A DNA stretch of 64,000 nucleotides from Mycobacterium sp. 155 (GTDB lineage Bacteria > Actinomycetota > Actinomycetes > Mycobacteriales > Mycobacteriaceae). The notes beneath the pieces are model-generated. The model saw nothing but the letters and a program-made list of their open reading frames with translations. It had not been told where the DNA came from and did not search any database. This document shows, in pieces, positions 9,935 through 17,920 of this stretch (position 1 is its first letter; every line of letters starts with the position of its first letter). The position numbers and the translations under genes are program-made. Location of the stretch: assembly GCF_000373905.1 (NCBI RefSeq), contig NZ_KB892705.1, forward strand, positions 2,659,458 to 2,723,457, in the 5' to 3' direction.

Positions 9935-11392
9935 ATGCTTGCGAATACCGTCGTGGACCGGGAAACGGTGCTGGCGGTGTTCGACGAGTACGACACGGTC
10001 TGCGAGAAACTGGCCGCGTTGACCTTCGCGGCGATGACCCTGCCCGAACTGCTGGAGCTGCAATCCCGCCGCGAGATCCACGCCCGCCGCGCCCCCGCCG
10101 TGGATCATCGGCTACTCGCCGAAGCCCAAACCCGGACCACCGCCCGCGAGATCGGCGCCAAAAACTGGGCCGAGGTGTTGGCGATCCGGTTGCGGATCAG
10201 CCGCACCGACGCCACACGCCGCATCGCCGATGCCGCCCTCCTCGGACCACGCACCGCCACCACCGGTGAACCGTTGCCACCGGTCCTGCCGGCCACCGCC
10301 GCAGCCCAGGCCACCGGCCAGATCAACACCGGCCACGTCGCGGTCATCACCACGTTTTTCGACACATGCCCGGTGCCGCTGGACGCACCAACCCACGCCC
10401 AGATCGACGATGACTTGGCCGCCATCGCCTGCGGTAACTCCCCGGAAATCCTGAAACGCTGTACCCAACGCATCACGTTTCTGCTCCACCAGGACGGCCC
10501 CGAACCCCCCGAATCCGTCCAGGAACGTCGCCGCGGCATCCAGATCTCCCCACAAGGACTCGACGGGTTGAGCAAGATGCACGGGTATCTCGACGCCGAA
10601 ACCGCGGCCACCTTCGCAGCGATCCTGGCCAAGTTGGGTGCCCCCGGTATGTGCAACCGTGCCGATGACACTCCGTGTGTCGACGGCACCCCCAGCACGC
10701 AGGCCATCGCCACCGACACCCGCAGTACTGCGCAACGCACCCACGACGCCTTCCTGGCGATGGGCCGCGCACTGCTGGCCTCAGGGACACTAGGACAACA
10801 CAACGGATTACCGGTATCGGTGGTCATCTGCACCACGGTGGGGGAACTGGAATCCCTTTCCGGGGTCGCCACCACCAGCAGCGGCACCCGACTATCCATC
10901 CCGCAGGTCATCGCCATGGCCGCCCACGCCCGGCACTACCTGGCGGTGTTCGCCAACCACAAAGAAATACCCCTGTATCTGGGCCGCAGTAAACGCATCG
11001 CCTCGCCCGGGCAACGCCTCGTGCTGCACGCCCGCGATCGTGGCTGCACCAAACCGGGCTGCGCGAACCCACCGGACCGCTGCCAGGGCCATCACGGCCA
11101 ACGGGACTACGCCCAAGGCGGCCGGACCGACATCACCGACCTGGCCCTGGCCTGCCCCGCAGACAATCGCCTCGTCAACAAGCACGGCTGGACCACCCAC
11201 ATCCGCACCGACGGCCGCGTCGAATGGATCCCACCCCTACTGCTCGACACCGGCCAAGACCGCCTCAACCACTACTGGCACCCCGAAGACCTCTCCCACC
11301 CAAACAAAGAAGCAGACAATGCCGATGGCGCGGAAACCCGGGGCCACCAAGTCGACCGAGACAGGCGACACCAACCGATCGATGACCCGTAG
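9935..11392 (+). CDS. DUF222 / HNH endonuclease-signature protein (13E12 repeat family)
   Basis: 485 aa, related to the M. tuberculosis REP13E12 family. An N-terminal DUF222 domain covers roughly residues 10-330. The C-terminal HNH module begins at CTKPGCANPPDRCQGHH and continues to LACPADNRLVNKHGW, with the zinc Cys pair and the His-His motif present. These genes occur in many dispersed copies in mycobacteria and behave like repetitive, possibly mobile, coding elements; the biochemical role is unknown. The reading frame is intact. A second, broken paralogue lies at 62529. Confidence 0.88.
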   Translation: MLANTVVDRETVLAVFDEYDTVCEKLAALTFAAMTLPELLELQSRREIHARRAPAVDHRLLAEAQTRTTAREIGAKNWAEVLAIRLRISRTDATRRIADAALLGPRTATTGEPLPPVLPATAAAQATGQINTGHVAVITTFFDTCPVPLDAPTHAQIDDDLAAIACGNSPEILKRCTQRITFLLHQDGPEPPESVQERRRGIQISPQGLDGLSKMHGYLDAETAATFAAILAKLGAPGMCNRADDTPCVDGTPSTQAIATDTRSTAQRTHDAFLAMGRALLASGTLGQHNGLPVSVVICTTVGELESLSGVATTSSGTRLSIPQVIAMAAHARHYLAVFANHKEIPLYLGRSKRIASPGQRLVLHARDRGCTKPGCANPPDRCQGHHGQRDYAQGGRTDITDLALACPADNRLVNKHGWTTHIRTDGRVEWIPPLLLDTGQDRLNHYWHPEDLSHPNKEADNADGAETRGHQVDRDRRHQPIDDP

Positions 11393-11426
11393 CTAGATTG
11401 TGACGTCATGATCAACGCCATCACCG
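11275..11426 (+). repeat. Intact copy of the segment duplicated at 9698-9800
   Basis: Spans the last codons of the DUF222 gene, the 15-bp gap and the first codons of the acetyltransferase. It is the source-like partner of the degenerate upstream copy. Confidence 0.8.
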
Positions 11427-11926
11427 TCCGTACGGTCACTTCCGCGGACCTGGACGCGATCGGCTCCATCTACGCCCACCACGTCCAGACCGGGGTAGCC
11501 ACTTTCGAGCTGACCGCACCGGACCGGGCCGAATGGGACCGTCGGCTGCGCGCTGTCCGCGAGCGCGAATTACCTTTTGTTGTTGCGATATTCGACGACA
11601 CCGTCATCGGCTATGCTTACTGCGCGCCGTGGAAGACCCGGCCCGCCTACCGCCACACGGTCGAAGACTCGATCTACTTGGCGCCCGAAGCCACCGGTCG
11701 CGGTGTCGGCGGCATGTTGATGACGGCGCTGCTCGACGGCTGCGTCGCGGCGGGGATCCGGGAGGTCATCTCGGTGATCGTCGACACCGACGAGGCGGCG
11801 GCCTCAATTGCTCTGCATCGCAAACATGGTTTCGTCGACGCCGGCCGGCTGCGTGCCGTCGGTTTCAAACACGGTCGACTACTCGACACCGTGCTGCTGC
11901 AGTGCAGTCTGCGTGAAACACCATGA
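11408..11926 (+). CDS. GNAT N-acetyltransferase, phosphinothricin acetyltransferase-like
   Basis: 172 aa. The order VRTVTSADLDAIGSIYAHHV, GYAYCAPWKTRPAYRHTVEDSI and GRGVGGMLM is characteristic of the Pat/Bar/YncA-type GNAT family, with the acetyl-CoA loop in the last motif. Likely acetylates a small amine such as a glutamate analogue or methionine sulfoximine; the substrate cannot be read from sequence. It starts 15 bp after the DUF222 gene. Part of its 5' end is duplicated upstream. Confidence 0.85.
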   Translation: MINAITVRTVTSADLDAIGSIYAHHVQTGVATFELTAPDRAEWDRRLRAVRERELPFVVAIFDDTVIGYAYCAPWKTRPAYRHTVEDSIYLAPEATGRGVGGMLMTALLDGCVAAGIREVISVIVDTDEAAASIALHRKHGFVDAGRLRAVGFKHGRLLDTVLLQCSLRETP

Positions 11927-11972
11927 AGGCGAAGCCAGTACCCCGGCTCCGCCCGCATGGCAGTGAGGGACC

Positions 11973-13172
11973 TCAGGGCACCAGCACCAGTTCGCGCTCA
12001 GCTTCCGCCGAATCCTCGATGGCCCCTGGCTCGATCACCACGTCGACCACCGACTCGGCGACCTCGGGTTCGATGTCCTTACCGCGGCCGCCCCACGGGA
12101 ACGCCAACCGGACGATCTTGCGGACGACGGTGCCGAATTGCTTGTGCAGCGGGCCTGTGTTGTAGGGCAGGCCGTAGCGTTCGCAGATCTCGCGGACCTC
12201 GACGGAGATCTCGGCGTGCCGGTGGGCCGGGATGTCGGGGAACAGGTGGTGCTCGATCTGGAAGGACAGGTTGCCGCTGAGGATGTGGAACAGCTTGCCG
12301 CCGGTCAGGTTTGCCGAACCGAGCAGCTGCCGGAAATACCACTGCCCGCGAGACTCGTTCTGAGTTTCCTCGATGGAGAACTCCTGGGTGCCTTCCGGGA
12401 AGTGCCCGCAGAAGATGATCATGTAGGACCACACGTTGCGCATGAGGTTCGCGGTCATGTTGCCGGTGAATACAAACGGCGCGAACGGTCCGGCCAGTAG
12501 CGGGAAAGCCACGTAATCCTTGAGTGTCTGGCGCTTGGTCTTCGCCCAGATGCCGCGCAGCACATCCTTCTTGTCGGCGATGCTGATCTCGCCGGACCGG
12601 ATGCGCTCGGTTTCCAGTTCGTGCAATGCCACGCCGTACTGGAAGAACACCATCAGCAGAAAGGCGTAGACCGGGTTGCCCAGGTAGTACGGCGACCACT
12701 TCTGATCTTCGCTCATCCGCAGGATGCCGTAGCCGATGTCGCGGTCCATGTCGACGATGTTGGTGTAGGTGTGGTGCATGTAGTTGTGCGAGTGCCGCCA
12801 TTGATCGGCCGGGCACGCGGTATCCCACTCAAATGCCTTGCTGGAGATGGCCGGATCGCCCATCCAGTCGTACTGGCCGTGCATGACGTTGTGGCCGATT
12901 TCCATGTTGTCGAGGATCTTCGCGATGCCCAGCATGGCGGTACCGGCCAACCAGAACGGCGGGAAGATCGAGGCGAACAACAGTGCGCGGCCGCCGACTT
13001 CGAGCTTGCGCTGGGTTTTGATGATGTTGCGGATGTAGGTGGCGTCACGCTCACCGAGATCGGCGATCACGCGCTCGCGGATGGCATCGAGTTCGGCCCC
13101 GAACGCGTCGGCTTGCTCGGGAGTGAGGCTGTAGATCTTCTTTTCGGGGCGACGGGAAATGTTGTCCGACAT
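11973..13172 (-). CDS. desA3: Membrane fatty acid desaturase, DesA3-like (stearoyl-CoA delta-9)
   Basis: Di-iron acyl-CoA desaturase of 399 aa, acting at the membrane to make oleoyl chains. The three histidine boxes are visible: HNVMHGQ, HSHNYMHHTYTN and QIEHHLFPDIP. The start chosen is ATG at 13172 (MSDNISRRPEK), preceded by AAAGGA. The frame extends further upstream but runs into the reductase gene. It is 16 bp downstream of the oxidoreductase that should feed it electrons, the same pair as Rv3229c/Rv3230c in M. tuberculosis. Confidence 0.92.
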   Translation of the reverse strand: MSDNISRRPEKKIYSLTPEQADAFGAELDAIRERVIADLGERDATYIRNIIKTQRKLEVGGRALLFASIFPPFWLAGTAMLGIAKILDNMEIGHNVMHGQYDWMGDPAISSKAFEWDTACPADQWRHSHNYMHHTYTNIVDMDRDIGYGILRMSEDQKWSPYYLGNPVYAFLLMVFFQYGVALHELETERIRSGEISIADKKDVLRGIWAKTKRQTLKDYVAFPLLAGPFAPFVFTGNMTANLMRNVWSYMIIFCGHFPEGTQEFSIEETQNESRGQWYFRQLLGSANLTGGKLFHILSGNLSFQIEHHLFPDIPAHRHAEISVEVREICERYGLPYNTGPLHKQFGTVVRKIVRLAFPWGGRGKDIEPEVAESVVDVVIEPGAIEDSAEAERELVLVP

Positions 13173-13188
13173 GACTGTTCCTTTCGGG

Positions 13189-14262
13189 TCAGAGATCGAT
13201 AGCGATGTCACCGACGGGGGCGGTGACGCAGATCTGGATGTCTTCGGAGTCGGCGCTGGACACCGCGCCGGTAATGAGGTTGCGCACGGCGCCACGGGTC
13301 TTGAATCGGGTGCAGCTGTGGCAGATTCCCATCCGGCAACCGCTTTCCGGTGTCAGGCCCGCAGCCTCGGCCTGCGCCAGCAGCGGTTGACCGTCGTCTG
13401 TCACCGTGATGTTGCTGTTGGTGAAGGTGACGGCACCGCCGGTCGCTTCGGCGGAAACCGTGAACGTCGGCGGCACGAAGCTCTCAGATTGCGCATCCGG
13501 GCATAGCTCGCGGACAGCGTCGACAAGCGCGGCCGGTCCGCAAACGTAGACGGCGTCGGGCGCAGTCCTCGGGAATGCGGCGGCCAGATGCGCGGATCCG
13601 AAATGACCGTCGAGGTCGGCGCCGTCGGCGGTCCGGGTGTAGCCGTGCAGCACCCGGACACCGCGCATCGCCGCGAGCTCAGACCGGTAGCAGGCCTCAT
13701 CGGCCGTGCGCGCGTAATGGACGAAGGCCACCTCACCGGTGAAGCCCTCGGCGTGCAGGGTGCGCAGCATCGACAGCACCGGGGTGATGCCGCTGCCGCC
13801 GGAGACGAAGAGGATGCGGCGGGGCCGTAAGGCCGGCATCACGAAGTCGCCGCCGACGGAGTCCAGCCCCAGCACCATGCCCGGGTAGGCGTGGTCGCAT
13901 AGGTACGTGGACACTAGGCCACCGTCGTGGCGGCCGATGGTCAGCTCGATCGAGCCGGCACGCTCGGCGCTGGCGGGCGAATAGCACCGCGTGCGACGCC
14001 GCCCGTTGATCTCGACTGACAGGTTGATGTGCTGACCGGCCCGGAATCCGGTGAACGCGTCATTCGGTTCCAGGGTCAGCGTCACGCTGCGCGACGTCTG
14101 GCGCCGCACCGCGATCACCTTGGCGCGGGCATCGCCGCGTGTCCAAGTCGGTTCGACCAGCTCGGTGTAGCGATCCACACCGTGCGGCCCGGTAAGCAGG
14201 TTCACGAGCGACGAGCTGGATACCCTCCGGCGAACTCCCGCTGTCAAAGTTTGAGTGAACAT
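13189..14262 (-). CDS. Flavin/[2Fe-2S] oxidoreductase, electron donor for the desaturase (Rv3230c-like)
   Basis: 357 aa. An FAD-binding ferredoxin-reductase domain (RCYSPAS for FAD, FVSGGSGITPVLSML and VYVCGPAALV for NAD(P)H) is followed by a plant-type ferredoxin domain with CRMGICHSC and a later Cys. It passes electrons from NADPH to the di-iron desaturase encoded directly downstream. First gene of a two-gene operon divergent from a TetR regulator; likely controlled through the dyads at 14290 and 14334. Confidence 0.92.
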   Translation of the reverse strand: MFTQTLTAGVRRRVSSSSLVNLLTGPHGVDRYTELVEPTWTRGDARAKVIAVRRQTSRSVTLTLEPNDAFTGFRAGQHINLSVEINGRRRTRCYSPASAERAGSIELTIGRHDGGLVSTYLCDHAYPGMVLGLDSVGGDFVMPALRPRRILFVSGGSGITPVLSMLRTLHAEGFTGEVAFVHYARTADEACYRSELAAMRGVRVLHGYTRTADGADLDGHFGSAHLAAAFPRTAPDAVYVCGPAALVDAVRELCPDAQSESFVPPTFTVSAEATGGAVTFTNSNITVTDDGQPLLAQAEAAGLTPESGCRMGICHSCTRFKTRGAVRNLITGAVSSADSEDIQICVTAPVGDIAIDL

Positions 14263-14289
14263 ATGTACACGGTACCGCCGGTAACACAG

Positions 14290-14302
14290 GCGTTGTCAAC
14301 GC
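14290..14302. promoter_or_regulatory. Perfect 6-bp-arm dyad in the desaturase/TetR divergent region
   Basis: GCGTTG-T-CAACGC. Its place between two divergent starts makes it a candidate operator; which protein binds is not known. Confidence 0.45.
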
Positions 14303-14333
14303 TAAAATTACTGGTTGTGTTACGCTTCACATC

Positions 14334-14351
14334 AGTGAACAATCGTACGCC
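14334..14351. promoter_or_regulatory. FabR/DesT-like operator candidate
   Basis: On the minus strand it reads GGCGTACGATTGTTCACT, very like the 18-bp imperfect palindrome I recall for FabR (AGCGTAC...TGTTCGCT) and like DesT sites (AGTGAAC half). It lies between the regulator and the desaturase operon it probably controls. Confidence 0.55.
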
Positions 14352-14403
14352 TAATTCACGAACACGACGCGCGGAATCGTCTCGACCGTCACGTTCGCGG
14401 GAC

Positions 14404-15018
14404 ATGCTGTCCAGGGACGAACGCAAACAGGCCACCCGTCGGGCCATCATCGCCGCGGCACTCAAGCTGCTGAAGGATCAGAGCTTCAGCTCGCTGAGCC
14501 TGCGTGAGGTGACCCGCGAGGCAGGCATCGTGCCCGCTGCGTTCTATCGGCATTTCGATTCGATGGACGCACTCGGCCTCGTGCTCATCGACGAGTCGTT
14601 CCGCTCTTTGCGCGACATGCTGCGCGGCGCCCGTGCGGGCAAGCTCGATCCGCACCACTTCATCGAGTCATCGGCGGAAATCCTCATCGGCAGCGTCAAC
14701 GAACGCCGTGAGCACTGGCGGTTCATCGCCCGCGAACGCAACAGCGGCGTCTCGGTGTTGCGCTACGCCATCCGCACCGAGATCCGGTTGATCACTTCAG
14801 AACTCGCAATCGACCTGGCCCGCTACCCTGGCCTAGCGGACTGGAGCAGCGAAGATCTCAACATCCTGGCCAATCTGTTCGTCAATGCGATGATCTCGAT
14901 CGCCGAGGCCCTGGACGACGCAGCGGACGCCCAATCTGTCGATGCGATCCACCGCACCGCGATCAAACAACTGCGCATGATCGCAGTCGGCGTTCAAGGT
15001 TGGCGCAGCGAGAGTTAG
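14404..15018 (+). CDS. TetR-family regulator of the FabR/DesT type
   Basis: 204 aa from ATG 14404. The helix-turn-helix FSSLSLREVTREAGIVPAAF and the following YRHFDSMDALGLVLIDES closely match FabR of E. coli over the same stretch. FabR and Pseudomonas DesT sense acyl chains and repress unsaturated fatty acid genes; DesT controls an oxidoreductase-desaturase pair arranged just as here. The upstream in-frame GTG at 14335 is an alternative start, but it lies inside the operator-like sequence. A longer open frame upstream is not supported. Confidence 0.85.
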   Translation: MLSRDERKQATRRAIIAAALKLLKDQSFSSLSLREVTREAGIVPAAFYRHFDSMDALGLVLIDESFRSLRDMLRGARAGKLDPHHFIESSAEILIGSVNERREHWRFIARERNSGVSVLRYAIRTEIRLITSELAIDLARYPGLADWSSEDLNILANLFVNAMISIAEALDDAADAQSVDAIHRTAIKQLRMIAVGVQGWRSES

Positions 15019-15180
15019 CCGAGAATCACACCGCCCATGCCACATCGGACACCGTTGGTGCTGTAACAAACGACGCCGTGCCGTCGATTCACCATCGACA
15101 GTCGAGTCGCGGCGGGGGCCGGCACGACACAGCAGTGTTGCTGGGCTCGAGTACTGACCGTAGATCTGTGGGGGACGATC

Positions 15181-17061
15181 ATGACCGCCGGCGCACGGGC
15201 GTGGTATCGCGGCGCTGGGCCGGCAGGGCTCATGGTGACAGTTCTTGTGCTGTGGATCGGCATCATCGTGGTCGCCGCGCCCGCCCACGCGGTCGATAGC
15301 TGGCAGCATCAACAGTCGCCCCTGTCCACACCGTGGACGCAATTGGTCGATGCGGCACACGCGCTCCCCGACTACCCACGCCCGCAGATGGCCCGCAAAC
15401 ACTGGCGGAACCTCAACGGCGGCTGGGACTATGCGGGCTGGTCGGCGCCAAACCCCCCAGCACCGAACGATTATCACGAGCGGATCCTGGTGCCCTATCC
15501 CACGGAGTCCGCGCTGTCCGGTATTCAGCGTCACGACGACCAGATGTGGTATCACAAGACACTGAAAATCCCGCGCACCTGGTGGGGCCGCCGGGTGTTG
15601 TTGCACTTCGGTGCCGTCGACCAGGTCGCCACCGTCTGGGTGAACAACCGTCAGGTCGGCTATCACGAGGGCGGCTACACCAGTTTCACCGTCGACATCA
15701 CCGATGCCCTGCAATGGCCCGGCCCGCAAAACCTGGCCGTGCGGGTCGAGGACCGCAATGAGAACAGCCCGTACGCGGTCGGCAAGCAACGCAACCGGCC
15801 GCACGGACTCACTTACACCGGTGCATCGGGCATCTGGCAGACCGTGTGGATGGAGCCGGTGCGTGCGACGCACATCGGCAAACTGGACATCACGCCGGAT
15901 CTGACCAGTTTTGCCGTCACCCCCATCATCACCGGGCCGGACCCCGGGCGCGTCGTGGTGTCCGTCGCCACGCGCAACGGCCGCGAGGTTGCCCGCGCAT
16001 CCGGCAAGCCCGGGGACACGGTTCGGGTCCGGGTACCCGCCCCGCATCTGTGGACGCCCGACGATCCCTACCTGTACGACCTCAAGGTCTGGCTGATCGA
16101 CCGGTCCGGGAAGATGGTCGACGAGATTTCCAGCTACGGCGGGCTACGCACTATCGGCCTCGTGCGCGACGCGCAGGGCCGCCCGCGCATCGCCCTGAAC
16201 AACCAGATCACCTTCCTGCAAGGCGTTCTGGATCAGGGGTACTGGCCCGACGGGATCTACACCGCGCCCACCGACGACGCCCTGAGATCGGACCTCGAAC
16301 AGATAAAGAAGCTGGGGCTGAACACCGTTCGCAAACACGCCAAAGTGGAGCCGGCCCGGTGGTACTACTGGGCCGACAAACTGGGCTTGATGGTGTTGCA
16401 GGACATGCCATCTCTGGGCGTGCCGATCGGCGGCCCGTGGGGCCCTGACCCCGATCCGCCTCCCGAAGCGAAAGGGCAATTCGAGAAGGAACTGTCGCGG
16501 ATCGTGGACCAGCTGCGCAGCGTCACCTCGATCGTCGGCTGGGTGCCGTTCAACGAGGGCTGGGGAGAATACGACACCGCGCGAATCGCCAACCACGTCA
16601 AGGCCCAGGATCCGACCAGACTGGTCGACGCCGAGAGCGGGGTCAACTGCTGTAAATCGCGCCCCGACAGTGGTGCCGGCGACATCTACGACGACCACAC
16701 CTATGTCGGACCGGGCGCTACCGCCGTGCACGACGGCCGAGCGGCCATGATCGGCGAGTACGGCGGCCTCGGGCTGGTACTCCCCGACAATCGGTGGCCG
16801 GGTCCGCCTGAGGCCTACGAAATGACCAGCGACCAAGCACAATTGACCAGGCGCTATCTTGACATCGGCCGGGATCTCGAACGGCAGGTTCATGTGGGTG
16901 GCCTGTCCGGCGCGATCTACACGCAGACAACCGATGTCGAGAACGAGGTGAACGGCTATCTGAGCTACGACCGTCGGCTGGTGAAGGTCGACGTCCGCGC
17001 CGTCGCCGCTCAGAACCGTGCGGTGATCGCCGCGGGTGGCACCGGGCCCGGCCGTAACTGA
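15181..17061 (+). CDS. Secreted glycoside hydrolase family 2 protein
   Basis: 626 aa. An N-terminal signal peptide has a hydrophobic core at about residues 16-33 and an AHA cleavage motif near 37. The GH2 sugar-binding jelly roll (MARKHWRNLNGGWDYAGW, VPYPTES), Ig-like domain and TIM barrel follow. The acid/base Glu is in VPFNEGWGEYD and the likely nucleophile Glu in MIGEYGGLGL. Family members are beta-galactosidases, glucuronidases or mannosidases; the substrate cannot be decided here. No M. tuberculosis counterpart comes to mind, so this looks like an environmental saprophyte trait. The 162 bp before it show nothing assignable. Confidence 0.87.
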   Translation: MTAGARAWYRGAGPAGLMVTVLVLWIGIIVVAAPAHAVDSWQHQQSPLSTPWTQLVDAAHALPDYPRPQMARKHWRNLNGGWDYAGWSAPNPPAPNDYHERILVPYPTESALSGIQRHDDQMWYHKTLKIPRTWWGRRVLLHFGAVDQVATVWVNNRQVGYHEGGYTSFTVDITDALQWPGPQNLAVRVEDRNENSPYAVGKQRNRPHGLTYTGASGIWQTVWMEPVRATHIGKLDITPDLTSFAVTPIITGPDPGRVVVSVATRNGREVARASGKPGDTVRVRVPAPHLWTPDDPYLYDLKVWLIDRSGKMVDEISSYGGLRTIGLVRDAQGRPRIALNNQITFLQGVLDQGYWPDGIYTAPTDDALRSDLEQIKKLGLNTVRKHAKVEPARWYYWADKLGLMVLQDMPSLGVPIGGPWGPDPDPPPEAKGQFEKELSRIVDQLRSVTSIVGWVPFNEGWGEYDTARIANHVKAQDPTRLVDAESGVNCCKSRPDSGAGDIYDDHTYVGPGATAVHDGRAAMIGEYGGLGLVLPDNRWPGPPEAYEMTSDQAQLTRRYLDIGRDLERQVHVGGLSGAIYTQTTDVENEVNGYLSYDRRLVKVDVRAVAAQNRAVIAAGGTGPGRN

Positions 17062-17068
17062 CCTGCCG

Positions 17069-17920
17069 TCACAAGGTGCGGCCGCTGATGAACTCACGGG
17101 GACGGCCTGTCACCGGGTCGTCGAACTCGAGGCGGTACGCGAGCAGCTGCAGTGGCGCGCTGAAGTCGTCGGACGCCACGTCGATCACGTTGGGGTACAA
17201 CGGATCACCGAGGATCGGCACACCGAGGGAAGCCATGTGCACGCGCAGTTGATGCGTGCGCCCGGTGTGCGGAGTCAGCCGGTAGAGACCGCCGCCGAGC
17301 GCCTCCGCGAAGGTCTCGGCGTTAGGTTCACCGGGCTCTTCGAAAGCCTGTAAACGCCCGCGCTGCTTGATGATCCGGCTGCGCAGCATAACGGGCAGGC
17401 AGATGTTCGGCGTTCCGTGCGCGCGTGCCAGATACGTCTTGTGCACCGCGCCCTGGGCGAACAGCGTCTGGTAACGACCGCGGAGTTCGCGGCGAGCGGT
17501 GAACAGCAACACGCCGGCGGTCAGACGGTCCAGCCGGTGTGCCGGGCTCAACTCCGGCAAGTTCAACTCCCGACGCAATCGCACCAGAGCGGTCTGCGCG
17601 ACGTGTCCACCACGGGGCATGGTGGCCAGAAAGTGCGGTTTGTCGACGACGACGACATCGTCGTCGCGATACAGCACCGGAATGTCGAACGGCACCACTG
17701 TCTCGTCGGGCAGGTCACGGTAGAAGTACACGTGCGCACCGGCGGGCAGCACCGTCGTCGCGTCGACCACCGCGCCGTCGGGCCGAACTACTTCTCCGGC
17801 AAGCACTTTCGCCCCGATACCGAACCGCGTCTGCAGTTCTTCGAGCACATTGCCGCCCCACAACCGCAACCGTGCCGGGCCGAGGCCCTCGCGGACCGGC
17901 AGCGGCGCCGGCTTTCTCAA
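17069..17920 (-). CDS. RluA-family pseudouridine synthase (Rv3300c-like)
   Basis: 283 aa. Catalytic motif HRLDRLTAGVLLF carries the invariant Asp, with the usual PHTGRTHQLRVHMASLGVPILGD further on, so it isomerises uridine in rRNA or tRNA. The start is TTG at 17920, overlapping the glpD stop as TTGA, which implies translational coupling. Longer upstream reading is just the glpD antiframe. It abuts the GH2 gene tail to tail with 7 bp between them. Confidence 0.85.
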   Translation of the reverse strand: MRKPAPLPVREGLGPARLRLWGGNVLEELQTRFGIGAKVLAGEVVRPDGAVVDATTVLPAGAHVYFYRDLPDETVVPFDIPVLYRDDDVVVVDKPHFLATMPRGGHVAQTALVRLRRELNLPELSPAHRLDRLTAGVLLFTARRELRGRYQTLFAQGAVHKTYLARAHGTPNICLPVMLRSRIIKQRGRLQAFEEPGEPNAETFAEALGGGLYRLTPHTGRTHQLRVHMASLGVPILGDPLYPNVIDVASDDFSAPLQLLAYRLEFDDPVTGRPREFISGRTL

